Below, one piece after another: positions 9,670 to 18,902 of a stretch of DNA of 64,000 bases. Made by a program: the position numbers and the translations under genes. Under the pieces are notes generated by a model, which saw only the letters and a program-made list of their open reading frames with translations, was not told where the DNA came from and did not search any database. Numbering within the stretch: position 1 is the stretch's first letter; every line of letters starts with the position of its first letter. Source of the DNA: Rhodospirillaceae bacterium (GTDB lineage Bacteria; Pseudomonadota; Alphaproteobacteria; Rhodospirillales; UBA2165); the NCBI GenBank assembly GCA_947467145.1, contig CANIGJ010000002.1, positions 104,441-168,440 of the forward strand. Reading direction: 5' to 3'.

Positions 9670-10380
9670 ATGACGCCTGAAAAGCCCGAAGACTTCTATC
9701 GTGTCTACGCGGCGTTCAAGCAGTACGGGACGCCTACGATCAAGGCGAAGCACGCCCGTTGGTACGATCGAGAATTCTGGATTCCCGCCGCCTGCACTAC
9801 GGACACGTCGGTCCTCGAGATTGGCTCCGGTCCGGGCGAATTCCTGCTTTATTTGCGCCACAAGGGCGTAAAACGGTTCAAGGGCGTCGAAATGGATCGT
9901 GATGCGGTCGCAGCGATGGCGCCCGGCCTCGAAGCGAATGTCTGGGTCGGCAACATTTGGACTTATCTGGACGAAGCGCCGAATGGCGAACAGTGGGACC
10001 GTATTGTGATGCTCGACGTTCTCGAACATTTTTCTGCGCCGGATGGCGCTCAATTGCTCGAGCGGTTGCGCGGCCTGCTGTCGTCCGATGGCCAGGTTGT
10101 CGTGCGGGTTCCCAATATGGGTTCGCCGTGGGGGCCCAACTATCAGTATGGCGACGTCACCCATAAGGCTGCTTATTCGGCAAGCGGTCTACGGCAGCTC
10201 GGTCTTGCCGCCGGTTACGATGTCGCGGCCTTCCTGTCCCAGCGTCGCGGTCCGCCGTTCCGGCGGTTCTGCGAGGATATCCTGTATAGCGTGTTGAATC
10301 GCATCCTGACGACGCCACCGATCGTCTGGTCGGCGAATATCATCGTCATCTTCCGGCCGCGACCGGTGGCCGCACCTTAA
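9670..10380 (+). CDS. Class I SAM-dependent methyltransferase
   Basis: Methyltransferase of 236 aa. Motif I is SVLEIGSGPGEFL (47-59), followed by acidic motif II (KGVEMDRDAV) and RIVMLDVLEHF as the post-I region. VVVRVPNMGSPWGPNYQYG resembles methyltransferases that act on glycans or lipid-linked sugars. The substrate is not evident; by position it may methylate a hydroxyl or carboxyl of a sugar in the surface polysaccharide. Twenty-eight nt separate it from the epimerase upstream. Confidence 0.82.
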   Translation: MTPEKPEDFYRVYAAFKQYGTPTIKAKHARWYDREFWIPAACTTDTSVLEIGSGPGEFLLYLRHKGVKRFKGVEMDRDAVAAMAPGLEANVWVGNIWTYLDEAPNGEQWDRIVMLDVLEHFSAPDGAQLLERLRGLLSSDGQVVVRVPNMGSPWGPNYQYGDVTHKAAYSASGLRQLGLAAGYDVAAFLSQRRGPPFRRFCEDILYSVLNRILTTPPIVWSANIIVIFRPRPVAAP

Positions 10381-10443
10381 CCTTCATTTGCGCTTTCGGC
10401 GGTAAGTCTTTGACCGAGTCCGCACCTCGGCTATACAGGCGGC

Positions 10444-11439
10444 ATGAACTTGATGGTTCTCTCCGTCTTTTTCGCGGTCCCAGCTCTTCTGGCCGGTTTC
10501 GCGATTGCGGCGCTCATTCCGCGCTTGCGAAAATCGCGGGTGCTGGATCTGCCCAACGATCGCTCGTCGCACGTCATCCCGACGCCGCGCGGTGCCGGGC
10601 TCGCGCTGATCCCAATCGTCGCCGCCTTATGGATTGCGCTCGGCTGGACCGACGGCTCGACCCAAGTCCTCATCTGGCCGGCCATCGCGGCGCTGTTTCT
10701 GTGCGCGTTGTCCTGGTTCGACGATCTTAAGGGTTTGCCGCCGCTGGGCCGCTTCTGTGCGCATATTGTCGTGGTGGCGGCTCTGTTGTACGTCCAGCCG
10801 GCAGACGTTTCTTACACCCAGGGCTTGTTGCCGGTCTGGGCGGATCATCTGATCGCCGGTTTCGTGTGGGTCTGGTTTATCAACCTGTTCAATTTCATGG
10901 ACGGGATCGACGGCATCAGCGGCGTCGAAACCTTGGGCATTGGGCTCGGCGTTGTTGCGCTCGTAGCCGGTTCTACGCCGGGCGAAGTGTTGGCCGTGCC
11001 GGCTCTGATCGTGGCCGGCGCCGCGTTCGGCTTTCTGATGCTCAACTGGCACCCCGCCAAGATATTCCTCGGCGATTCCGGCAGCGTGCCGCTCGGCCTG
11101 CTGCTCGGCTGGCTTTTGTTGCAGCTGGCGGCCGCCGGCTATTGGGCGGCGGCGCTTATCCTGCCGCTATATTATCTGACCGATGCGACCGTCACGATCC
11201 TGCGGCGGATCGCGCGCCGCGAAAAAATCTGGCAGGCGCATCGTCAGCATTTCTATCAACGCGCCGTTACAGGCGGTTTGTCGCATGCGCGCGTCTCATC
11301 GATGATTGCCGTGACCAACGCTGTTTTGATCGGCTTGGCCGTCCTGTCGGTCTCGTTGCCCTTCGCTTCGCTCATCGGCGCCGTGCTCGTCACCGCGCTG
11401 CTGTTGGCCGCGCTGCAGCACCGGGCGCCCGCGCCGTGA
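10444..11439 (+). CDS. WecA/WbpL-like polyprenyl-phosphate HexNAc-1-phosphate transferase
   Basis: Integral inner-membrane transferase of 331 aa with many hydrophobic helices. It would start a glycan by moving a HexNAc-1-phosphate from a UDP-sugar to undecaprenyl phosphate. Family motifs are LDLPNDRSSH (34-43), the WFDDLKG site (D93, D94), NFMDGIDGISG (D153, D156) and HPAKIFLGDSGS with D211. A basic IARREKIWQAHRQH loop follows near the C-terminus. The neighbours (GT4, a WbpV-like reductase, a WbpM-like dehydratase) match the P. aeruginosa WbpL and Rhizobium WreU setting, pointing to QuiNAc or FucNAc as first sugar. Its stop overlaps the next GTG start. Confidence 0.9.
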   Translation: MNLMVLSVFFAVPALLAGFAIAALIPRLRKSRVLDLPNDRSSHVIPTPRGAGLALIPIVAALWIALGWTDGSTQVLIWPAIAALFLCALSWFDDLKGLPPLGRFCAHIVVVAALLYVQPADVSYTQGLLPVWADHLIAGFVWVWFINLFNFMDGIDGISGVETLGIGLGVVALVAGSTPGEVLAVPALIVAGAAFGFLMLNWHPAKIFLGDSGSVPLGLLLGWLLLQLAAAGYWAAALILPLYYLTDATVTILRRIARREKIWQAHRQHFYQRAVTGGLSHARVSSMIAVTNAVLIGLAVLSVSLPFASLIGAVLVTALLLAALQHRAPAP

Positions 11440-12680
11440 AGATCCTGTTTCTCAGCGAGAATTTCCCGCCGGAAACCAATGCGGCCGCGACGCGGGTGTT
11501 CGAGCGCGCGGTCTATTGGGCACGCTGGGGTCATCAAGTCACGGTCATTACACAGGCCCCCAATTTTCCCCACGGCAAGCTGTTCGAGGGCTATCGCAAC
11601 GACTGGCATCAGGTCGAAGAGATCAGCGGGATCCGCGTCGTACGGGTCAAAACCTATATCTCGGCCAATCGCGGTGTCGCCCGCCGCACGTTGGATTTCG
11701 TGAGCTACGGCGTGACGGCGAGTATGGCGGGCCTGGGCGTTGCGCGCCCCGATGTTGTCTGTGCCACCTCGCCGCAATTCTTCGCCGCCGTTGCCGGCTG
11801 GTTCATCGGGGCGTTGCGTCGCGTGCCCTTTGTCTTCGAGCTTGGCGATCTGTGGCCGCTGTCGATCTCCGCCGTCGGTGCGATGAAAAAGGGCGTGGCC
11901 CTGTCCGCCGTCGAGCAGGTCGAACTGTTCCTCTATCGCCGCTCGGCGCGCGTTGCCGCGCTGACCCACGCGTTCAAGCGCAACCTGATCGGGCGCGGCA
12001 TCGACGCGGGCAAAATCGACATTGTCATCAATGGCGTCGACCTGCCGCGTTACGCGCCGCGGCCGCGCGCCGCGAACCTGGAGCGCGATTGGAATCTCGC
12101 CGGCAAGTTCGTCGTCGGGTATGTCGGTACGCACGGTATGGCGCATGGCCTGATTAATGTGCTCGATGCCGCCGAACGCCTACGCGGCGACGACCGTATA
12201 CGCTTCCTGTTCGTCGGCGCGGGCGCCGAACGCGATATGCTGATCGCAACGGCGGAGGGGCGCGGGCTGACCAACGTCGTCTTTGCCAATCCGCAACCGA
12301 AGGATGCCATGCCCGCGGTCTGGAGTGTGGTCGATGCAGCGCTAGTGCATCTGAAGGATTCGCCGGCTTTCGCCGAAGTTATCCCGTCCAAGATTTTCGA
12401 AGCCATGGCGATGGGCTTGCCGATCCTGTTCGCCGCACCCGCAGGTGAGGCGACCGAACTGGTCGAGCGGCACCGGGCCGGTTTGACCGTCGCGGCGGGA
12501 GATCCGCAAGCGCTCGCCGATGCCGTGCGACGTCTTGTCGACAATAAAGAGGAACGTGAGGGCTTTGCCCGGGCGTCGCTGATCGCGGCGCCAAAACACT
12601 CGCGCGAAACCCAGGCGCGCGAGATGCTCGATGTGTTCGACAAGGCAATCGGCCAACTAACTGGTCAGGCCAAGTCGTGA
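11436..12680 (+). CDS. Glycosyltransferase family 4 (WbuB-like)
   Basis: GT-B glycosyltransferase of 414 aa starting with GTG at 11436 (GTGA overlap with the previous stop). The frame stays open upstream, but that part is antiparallel to nothing recognisable and lies inside the membrane transferase gene. The N-terminus ILFLSENFPPETNAAATRV is typical for WbuB-type GT4 enzymes. Near the C-terminus EVIPSKIFEAMAMGLPILF carries the GT4 E-x7-E nucleotide-sugar motif. It probably adds the second sugar to the lipid-linked HexNAc on the cytoplasmic face of the inner membrane. Confidence 0.9.
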   Translation: MKILFLSENFPPETNAAATRVFERAVYWARWGHQVTVITQAPNFPHGKLFEGYRNDWHQVEEISGIRVVRVKTYISANRGVARRTLDFVSYGVTASMAGLGVARPDVVCATSPQFFAAVAGWFIGALRRVPFVFELGDLWPLSISAVGAMKKGVALSAVEQVELFLYRRSARVAALTHAFKRNLIGRGIDAGKIDIVINGVDLPRYAPRPRAANLERDWNLAGKFVVGYVGTHGMAHGLINVLDAAERLRGDDRIRFLFVGAGAERDMLIATAEGRGLTNVVFANPQPKDAMPAVWSVVDAALVHLKDSPAFAEVIPSKIFEAMAMGLPILFAAPAGEATELVERHRAGLTVAAGDPQALADAVRRLVDNKEEREGFARASLIAAPKHSRETQAREMLDVFDKAIGQLTGQAKS

Positions 12681-13642
12681 GCCGGATCCTCATCACCGGG
12701 GCAACGGGATTTGTCGGCGCCGCCGTGATCGGCGCCTTGCGCGCGGGCGGTCATACCTTGTCCGGCACCACGCGCGCCGCGGACCGGCCGCAAGGTCCGG
12801 ACGGCGTGCCGCTCTATCGCGTGCCCGATGTTGCGGAGCCCATCGATTGGAGCCGGTTCGTTGCGGGCGCCGATGTCGTCATTCATCTCGCCGCGCGTGC
12901 ACATGTGATGGGCGAGGACGGGACGAGGGCAATCGAGCTGTACCGTGCGACCAATCGCGACGGCTCGCGCCGCCTTGCCGAGGCCGCGGCGGCGGCGGGC
13001 GTGAAGCGGTTCGTCTTCATGAGCTCCATCAAGGCGGTCGGCGAGGAAACCTTCGATCGACCGCTGTCGGAACAGAGTCCACCCGCCCCCGAAGATGCTT
13101 ATGGCATTTCGAAATGGGAAGCCGAACAGGCGCTGGCCGATGTTGCGGCGCGGACCGGTCTCGAACTTGTCGTTCTGCGTCCGCCATTGGTCTATGGGCC
13201 GAACGTGCGCGGCAATCTGTTGGCGCTGCTCAAGGCCTGCGCGCGCGGCTGGCCTTTGCCGCTCGGCGGCATCGACAATCGGCGCAGTCTGGTCTCGACG
13301 ACCAATCTCGCCTCGGCTGTTTGCGTGAGCGCATCCGATGCGCGTGCGGCCGGGCGGACGTTTTTCGTGTCCGATGGCGAGGATATCTCGACCCCTGATC
13401 TGGTGCGTCGCCTCGCCCATGCGATGGGACGGACGCCAAGACTCTTCGCGATGCCGTCGCCGCTCCTGTCCCTGGTCAAGCGACTGCCGGGCATCGGCCC
13501 CAAGGTCCGGCGCCTGACCGGGTCCCTGCAGGTCGATTCGCGGGCGATTCGCGCGGCTCTCGATTGGACGCCCCCGCTCAGTCTGGATGCCGGCTTGGCC
13601 CAAACCGCAGCCTGGTACGAGACCGCCTATCCGGGCGCCTGA
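12677..13642 (+). CDS. WbpV/WreQ-like NAD-dependent UDP-4-keto-sugar reductase
   Basis: Extended SDR of 321 aa with a GTG start that overlaps the GT4 stop (GTGA). GATGFVG (8-14) binds the cofactor, MSSIKAVGEE (115-124) is the active-site strand, and AYGISKWEAE provides Y142 and K146. In Rhizobium etli the related WreQ reduces the keto product of WreV to UDP-D-QuiNAc, and P. aeruginosa wbpV is next to wbpL and wbpM. The same three neighbours are here, so a 4-reductase role is favoured over a plain 4-epimerase. This rests on gene order and family resemblance. Confidence 0.8.
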   Translation: MSRILITGATGFVGAAVIGALRAGGHTLSGTTRAADRPQGPDGVPLYRVPDVAEPIDWSRFVAGADVVIHLAARAHVMGEDGTRAIELYRATNRDGSRRLAEAAAAAGVKRFVFMSSIKAVGEETFDRPLSEQSPPAPEDAYGISKWEAEQALADVAARTGLELVVLRPPLVYGPNVRGNLLALLKACARGWPLPLGGIDNRRSLVSTTNLASAVCVSASDARAAGRTFFVSDGEDISTPDLVRRLAHAMGRTPRLFAMPSPLLSLVKRLPGIGPKVRRLTGSLQVDSRAIRAALDWTPPLSLDAGLAQTAAWYETAYPGA

Positions 13643-13674
13643 GGCGGCCTTCATTGGCTGGAAGGCCCGGCGAT

Positions 13675-15621
13675 ATGTGGTATCTTCTGGGCCCACCATT
13701 GTTCAGGTTGGTTTCAGGCGTGTTTCGAAAATTTTCGAGCCGGGCAAATATCGTTTTTGCCCACGATGTCGTGATGGCGATGGCGTCTTACGTCATAGCC
13801 CTCTATCTGCGCCTGGGCTCCCTCGATTCGCTTCCGGACGACGGTTTCTATCTGTCGATGGCGACATTTACGGTCGTCGCGGCGGTTATTTTCCGCTTTT
13901 CGAACATGTATCGCGGCGTGTGGCGTTATGCCTCGCTGAACGATCTGTTCACGATCACCAAGGCGGTGACGTTGACCATCCTGGTTTTCCTGGTGCTGAT
14001 GTTCACCATCACGCGTTTGGAAACCCTGCCGCGCTCATTGCCGCTGATCAACTGGTTCGTTCTGATCGCGCTGCTCGGTGGACCCCGCTTCATCTTTCGC
14101 ATGTTCAAGGATCGTCGCATCGAACTCAAATTCGAACGCGAGGATCGTCAGCGCGTCCCGGTTCTTCTTGTCGGCGCGGGTGACGCGGCCGAACTGTTCT
14201 TGCGCGATGTGGCGCGCGGCGAATCCAATTACGCCGTGCTTGGCATGATCTCGACGACCGTGTCGCGCGTCGGACGCAATATCCACGGGATCGATATTCT
14301 TGGCCTGATCGAAGATATCCCCGCTGTCGTCGAACGGCTGAAGAACGAGGGCCGTGCGCCGCAGAAGCTCGTCATCACGTCGGAACGGATCGCGGCGGGC
14401 GAGGTTCCGCGTCTGCTCGACATGGCGGAAAAACTGGGTATGACCCTGGCCCGCCTGCCGTCGCTCAGCGATTTCAAATCGGGCTCGGGCGAAGTCGCCG
14501 CGATCAAGCCGGTCGAGGTCGAGGACCTTCTCGGCCGTCCGCAGACGCCGCTCGATCGCGATACCATGAAGCGCCTTGTCGCAGGCCGCCGCGTCCTGGT
14601 GACGGGCGCCGGCGGCAGCATCGGCAGCGAATTGGTGCGCCAGATCGCCGGTTTGGACCCGGCACGACTCACCTTGCTCGACAATTCCGAATACAATCTG
14701 TTCCGCATCGATCGCGAAGTGGCGAAGATCGCACCGGCCTTGCCGCGCGACGCGGTTCTCGCCGATGTTCGCGATGCGAAACGGATCGAGAGCGCGTTCC
14801 ACGATGTCCGCCCGGATCTCGTCTTCCACGCTGCGGCGCTCAAACACGTGCCAATGGTCGAGGCCAATATCTTCGAAGGCTTGGCGACCAATGTCGCCGG
14901 CACGATGAACGTCGCCGATGCGGCGCGCGCCGCCGGCGTGCGCGTCGTGGTGCAGATCTCGACGGATAAGGCGGTCAATCCGACGAACATCATGGGTGCC
15001 TCGAAACGCATGGCGGAGATGTATTGCCAAGCGCTCGATCTGACCGGGGCCAGCGATACGCGGTTCGTGACCGTGCGTTTCGGCAATGTCTTGGGTTCGA
15101 CCGGATCGGTGGTTGAACTGTTCCGCCAGCAATTGCAGGAAGGCGGGCCGCTCACGGTCACCGACCCGGCGATGACGCGTTATTTCATGACCGTGCGCGA
15201 AGCGGTCGAGCTGGTTCTGATGGCCTCGGCCATCGGCGCGGAAAAACCGTCGGGTGGCGGCATCTACGTGCTCGATATGGGCGAGCCGGTGCGCATCATG
15301 GATTTGGCGCGCCAGATGATCCGCCTGGCGGGGTTCGAGCCGGGACGCGATATCGCGATCGAGATCGTCGGCGCGCGGCCCGGCGAGAAACTGTTCGAAG
15401 AGGTCCTGCACGGCAGCGAAGACTTGGTCGCGACCGAACAGGTGGGATTGTTGTTCGCACGGCCCCGCGCGGTCGAGTTGGACAGCATCCGGGCGGAATT
15501 CGAACGCCTGGCTCTGGCCTGTTCGAGCCGCAACGAGGGCTTGGCCCGCTCCGTGATTACGGCCCTCGTCCCCGAATACGCCCCTCCCGCCACAATATCG
15601 TCACGCCTGGTCGCGGAATAA
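13675..15621 (+). CDS. WbpM/WreV-like membrane UDP-HexNAc 4,6-dehydratase
   Basis: Polysaccharide-biosynthesis dehydratase of 648 aa. The N-terminal third has several hydrophobic helices (about residues 25-130), followed by a first nucleotide-binding-like domain with VLLVGAGDAAEL. The catalytic SDR domain begins at VTGAGGSIGSEL (about 308-319). The active site has STDKAVNP and IMGASKRMAE, with Met440 in place of the usual Tyr and Lys444; this Met substitution is typical of WbpM-type enzymes. It converts UDP-GlcNAc to UDP-4-keto-6-deoxy-GlcNAc. I start at the ATG at 13675, 32 nt after the reductase; the longer frame overlaps that gene. Confidence 0.92.
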   Translation: MWYLLGPPLFRLVSGVFRKFSSRANIVFAHDVVMAMASYVIALYLRLGSLDSLPDDGFYLSMATFTVVAAVIFRFSNMYRGVWRYASLNDLFTITKAVTLTILVFLVLMFTITRLETLPRSLPLINWFVLIALLGGPRFIFRMFKDRRIELKFEREDRQRVPVLLVGAGDAAELFLRDVARGESNYAVLGMISTTVSRVGRNIHGIDILGLIEDIPAVVERLKNEGRAPQKLVITSERIAAGEVPRLLDMAEKLGMTLARLPSLSDFKSGSGEVAAIKPVEVEDLLGRPQTPLDRDTMKRLVAGRRVLVTGAGGSIGSELVRQIAGLDPARLTLLDNSEYNLFRIDREVAKIAPALPRDAVLADVRDAKRIESAFHDVRPDLVFHAAALKHVPMVEANIFEGLATNVAGTMNVADAARAAGVRVVVQISTDKAVNPTNIMGASKRMAEMYCQALDLTGASDTRFVTVRFGNVLGSTGSVVELFRQQLQEGGPLTVTDPAMTRYFMTVREAVELVLMASAIGAEKPSGGGIYVLDMGEPVRIMDLARQMIRLAGFEPGRDIAIEIVGARPGEKLFEEVLHGSEDLVATEQVGLLFARPRAVELDSIRAEFERLALACSSRNEGLARSVITALVPEYAPPATISSRLVAE

Positions 15622-15650
15622 AGCGCCGTCTGGGGCGTCTTATATCCACA

Positions 15651-16562
15651 ATGAATTCCCGTTCAGCCTGGCAAGACCGTCGCGCCGGCATGGAAGCTGG
15701 CCGTGGCCGCTCAAGCACGCTCGGCCTCCGGCCGCGTTCTGTCCTGCATCATGCGATCCGTCTCGGCGGTGCCCTGACCCGGCTATCCGGGCTGTGGGGC
15801 ACCGTGGCGGCCCATGCGCAGAAGCTCGATATCTCGCATCTGGAGCTGCGCTGCCCCGGTCTGCCGCAGGCGCTCGACGGCTTCACCATCTTGCATCTGT
15901 CCGATCTGCATCTGGAAGCCATGCCCGAATTCATGGACTGCGTTGTCGCGCATCTGGGCAAGCTGGAGGCCGATATCGCCGTCATCACCGGCGATTTCCA
16001 GATCGACGAGGACAAGACCGATCCCGCGCGCGCCCTGGACCTGGTGCGTCCCGTCACTGCGGCCATGAAGGTGCGCCACGGCATCTTTGGCGTGCTCGGC
16101 AATCACGATAGCTGGAAGATCGTGGCACCCCTGGAACAGCTCGGCATCCGTATGCTGATCAATGAGCACGCGACGGTCGAGATCGGCCCGGATGCGATCC
16201 AGATCGCCGGGATCGACGACACGCATGCCTTTTATACCGATGACGCCGTGCGGATCGTTCAGGACCGGCCGGCCGGATTCCGCGTCATGTTGGCCCACAC
16301 GCCAGAAATCGCCGACCTGGCCGCCGCGGCGGGCTGCGACCTTTATCTCACCGGCCATACTCATGGCGGGCAGATTTGCCTGCCGAACGGCCGCGCGCTG
16401 TTTGCCGGGCTCGACCGCAATCACGAATTGGCTTCGGGCCATTGGCGAATCGGCGCGATGCAGGGCTATACGAATCGTGGCCTGGGCACCGCGAGTTGGC
16501 CTTTGCGGATCAATTGCCCTGCGGAAATCGCGGTTTTGCGCCTGCGGGCTGTTGCCCACTAG
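15651..16562 (+). CDS. Calcineurin-like metallophosphoesterase
   Basis: Phosphoesterase of 303 aa in the YkuE/YaeI-like group, which hydrolyse phosphomonoesters or lipid phosphates. Two-metal ligands are visible: SDLHL (D85, H87), TGDFQ (D115), GNHD (N151, H152), LAHTPE, and GHTHGGQ. The N-terminus (about 1-55) is basic with a moderately hydrophobic stretch, so membrane association is possible. It sits 29 nt after the WbpM-like gene and 31 nt before purH, so it is likely co-transcribed, but no specific role in the glycan pathway is shown. Confidence 0.87.
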   Translation: MNSRSAWQDRRAGMEAGRGRSSTLGLRPRSVLHHAIRLGGALTRLSGLWGTVAAHAQKLDISHLELRCPGLPQALDGFTILHLSDLHLEAMPEFMDCVVAHLGKLEADIAVITGDFQIDEDKTDPARALDLVRPVTAAMKVRHGIFGVLGNHDSWKIVAPLEQLGIRMLINEHATVEIGPDAIQIAGIDDTHAFYTDDAVRIVQDRPAGFRVMLAHTPEIADLAAAAGCDLYLTGHTHGGQICLPNGRALFAGLDRNHELASGHWRIGAMQGYTNRGLGTASWPLRINCPAEIAVLRLRAVAH

Positions 16563-16593
16563 CGACGGCGGGGTCGGTTTGCTATAGAGCGCC

Positions 16594-18174
16594 ATGCCCA
16601 ATCCCAATCAGCCGATCCGGCGCGCCCTCATCTCCGTTTCCGACAAAACCGGCCTGCTCGACCTCGGCCGTTTCCTGGCGGAACGGAAGGTCGAAATCCT
16701 CTCCACCGGGGGCACCGCCAAGGCATTGCGCGATGCCGGCATCCCCGTGAAGGATGTGTCCGACCACACCGGTTTTCCGGAAATGATGGACGGCCGGGTG
16801 AAGACCTTGCATCCGAAGGTGCATGGCGGCTTGCTCGCCCGGCGTGACAACAAGGGCGATCTCGCCGCGATGGCCACGCACGGCATCGCGCCGATCGATC
16901 TGCTCATCGTCAATCTCTATCCGTTCGAAGCGACCGTCCTGTCGGGCGCGTCCGTCGAGGATTGCATCGAGAACATCGATATCGGCGGCCCGGCTTTGAT
17001 CCGGGGTGCCTCGAAAAACCATGCCGATGTCACCGTCATCGTCGATGCCGCGGACTACGCGCGCCTGATGGACGAGATGGCCAACAATAATGGCGCCACG
17101 ACGCTCGACTTCCGCCGCGCCCTCGCGGGCCGCGCCTATCGCCGCACGGCGGCCTACGATGCCGCCATCGGGGCCTGGTTTGCGCAGCAGACCGGCGATG
17201 TCTTTCCCGAGCGCCTGGTGCTGGCGGGCTCGTTGCAGCAGACGCTGCGTTACGGCGAAAATCCGCATCAGTCGGCGGCGCTTTATGTCGGCGCCGAACG
17301 GCGCCCGGGCGTCGCCAGCGCGATCCAGCTTCAGGGCAAGGAATTGTCGTTCAACAATCTGAACGACACCGACGCGGCCTATGAACTGGTCGCGGAATTC
17401 GACGAGATCGCCTGCGCCATCATCAAGCACGCCAACCCGTGCGGCGTCGCCATTGCCGCCACACAAGCCGAAGCCTACCGCAAGGCGCTCGCCTGCGATC
17501 CGGAAAGCGCGTTCGGCGGCATCGTCGCGCTCAATCGTCCGATCGACAAGGAAACCGCCGAAGAGATCGCCAAGCTGTTCGTCGAAGTCATCATCGCGCC
17601 GACGGTGAGCGCCGAGGCTCGTACGGTTTTCGCCGCGAAGAAGAATCTGCGCGTCCTCGAAGCCGGCGGTCTACCCGACCCGCGCGTCGAAGGCCCGACG
17701 GTGCGCACGCTCGCCGGCGGTTATCTGTTGCAGGGCCGCGACGCGGCGGTGACAGGCGACGAGTTGAAGGTGGTGACCAAACGCGCGCCGACGGCGCAGG
17801 AAATGGCCGATCTCAAATTCGCTTTCACGGTGGCCAAACACGTCAAATCCAACGCCATCGTCTATTGCAAGAACGGCACGACGGTCGGCGTGGGTGCCGG
17901 TCAGATGAGCCGGGTCAATTCGTCGCGCATCGCGACCTGGAAGGCCGAAGAGGCGTCCAGTTCAGCCGGTGAAAAAATCAGCCGTGCGAAAGGCTCGGTC
18001 GTGGCGTCGGATGCGTTCTTCCCGTTCGCCGATGGTTTGATCGCGGCGGCCAATGCGGGTGTCACGGCGGTGATCCAGCCGGGCGGTTCGATCCGCGACG
18101 ACGAGGTGATCGCGGCGGCGGATGAGCGCGGCCTCGCCATGGTCTTCACCGGGATGCGCCACTTCAGGCATTAG
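16594..18174 (+). CDS. purH: PurH bifunctional AICAR transformylase/IMP cyclohydrolase
   Basis: Catalyses the last two steps of de novo IMP synthesis in the cytoplasm. At 526 aa it has the normal length. The N-terminal IMP cyclohydrolase domain (about 1-200) shows [31 protein letters not shown] and [20 protein letters not shown]. The C-terminal AICAR transformylase domain has [22 protein letters not shown] and the late [10 protein letters not shown] and [12 protein letters not shown] signatures. A dyad that may end transcription follows in the gap before the convergent SIS gene. Confidence 0.97.
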   Translation: MPNPNQPIRRALISVSDKTGLLDLGRFLAERKVEILSTGGTAKALRDAGIPVKDVSDHTGFPEMMDGRVKTLHPKVHGGLLARRDNKGDLAAMATHGIAPIDLLIVNLYPFEATVLSGASVEDCIENIDIGGPALIRGASKNHADVTVIVDAADYARLMDEMANNNGATTLDFRRALAGRAYRRTAAYDAAIGAWFAQQTGDVFPERLVLAGSLQQTLRYGENPHQSAALYVGAERRPGVASAIQLQGKELSFNNLNDTDAAYELVAEFDEIACAIIKHANPCGVAIAATQAEAYRKALACDPESAFGGIVALNRPIDKETAEEIAKLFVEVIIAPTVSAEARTVFAAKKNLRVLEAGGLPDPRVEGPTVRTLAGGYLLQGRDAAVTGDELKVVTKRAPTAQEMADLKFAFTVAKHVKSNAIVYCKNGTTVGVGAGQMSRVNSSRIATWKAEEASSSAGEKISRAKGSVVASDAFFPFADGLIAAANAGVTAVIQPGGSIRDDEVIAAADERGLAMVFTGMRHFRH

Positions 18175-18182
18175 CAAAGCGA

Positions 18183-18231
18183 CGTCATTGCGCCGTCGCA
18201 ATGCGAGGGTGGGCGTCGCAAACCAATGACG
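18183..18231. terminator. Nested inverted repeat between convergent purH and SIS gene
   Basis: CGTCATTG (18183-18190) pairs with CAATGACG (18224-18231), and inside it CATTGCG (18186-18192) pairs with CGCAATG (18197-18203) around a 4-nt loop. The two foldings are alternatives. A short T run (18235-18238) follows on the plus strand. Its position between convergent genes suggests a bidirectional terminator, but the T tract is weak. Confidence 0.5.
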
Positions 18232-18236
18232 GCGTT

Positions 18237-18857
18237 TTAGAATTTCCTTTGGGTGATCAGCTCGGCGCTCATGCGCTTCTGGCGGATGAACTGTCCCATC
18301 AGATGCATCAGCGATTGATGCACGTCCTCAATGACGCCGTAATTGTCGCCGGCGACATGCAGGTTGATCGTCGCGAGCTTGCCGGTGCGTCCGCCGTTGA
18401 AGCCGGTCAGCGCGATGGACTCGCAGCCATTGTCGCGCGCCCATTGGATCACACGCACGACGTTTTCTGAATCGCCCGACGACGAGATGGTCATAACGAC
18501 GTCGCCCTTCTGCCCGTTGAGGCGGAGCTGATGGGTGAAGACCTCGGCATATTCGATATCGTTGGCGATCGCGGTGATCACCTCGATATTGGCGGCCAGG
18601 GAATGGACGCGCGGCAACAGGTTGGTGTCGGTCGCGACGAGCTTGCCGTGATCGCACTCAAGATGATTGGAGATCGCCGCCGAGCCGCCGTTGCCGCACA
18701 CGAACAGGGTCGCGCGCCGCTCGTAGGCCTTTTCCAGGATCGCGACGGCCGCAGCCAAGCGGCCGCGATCGACGCTGGCGGCCGCGCTGGCGAGTTTTTC
18801 GAAATAGGCGTCGGCGTAGGTCGCCGCGTCGGCGAATTTTTCATCGGGGAATGTCAT
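18237..18857 (-). CDS. SIS-domain protein, phosphoheptose isomerase (GmhA)-like
   Basis: Sugar-phosphate isomerase or binding protein of 206 aa. CGNGGSAAISNHLECD (54-69) and SSSGDSENVV match the phosphate-binding loops of GmhA, which converts sedoheptulose-7-phosphate to D-glycero-D-manno-heptose-7-phosphate for LPS core. The LECD segment differs from the usual A-x-D/H-x-A-A-E pattern of canonical GmhA, so a related SIS function is possible. It is last in a minus-strand run after the UMF1-type transporter (45 nt gap). The lone SIS domain argues against GlmS or KpsF. Confidence 0.82.
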   Translation of the reverse strand: MTFPDEKFADAATYADAYFEKLASAAASVDRGRLAAAVAILEKAYERRATLFVCGNGGSAAISNHLECDHGKLVATDTNLLPRVHSLAANIEVITAIANDIEYAEVFTHQLRLNGQKGDVVMTISSSGDSENVVRVIQWARDNGCESIALTGFNGGRTGKLATINLHVAGDNYGVIEDVHQSLMHLMGQFIRQKRMSAELITQRKF

Positions 18858-18902
18858 GACGGGTCCTCTCGGAGCGTCTTCTATAGATAAGCCGGGCGGG
18901 TT

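Noticed and set aside
10396..10407. GGCGGTAAGTCT before the WecA-like gene as an ops site
   Set aside because: Departs from the consensus in the most conserved AGCG part; too weak without conservation data.
10866..11435. Long N-terminal extension of the GT4 frame
   Set aside because: It lies wholly inside the membrane-transferase gene in another frame, is Arg-rich and unlike any GT; the GTG at 11436 fits the family start.
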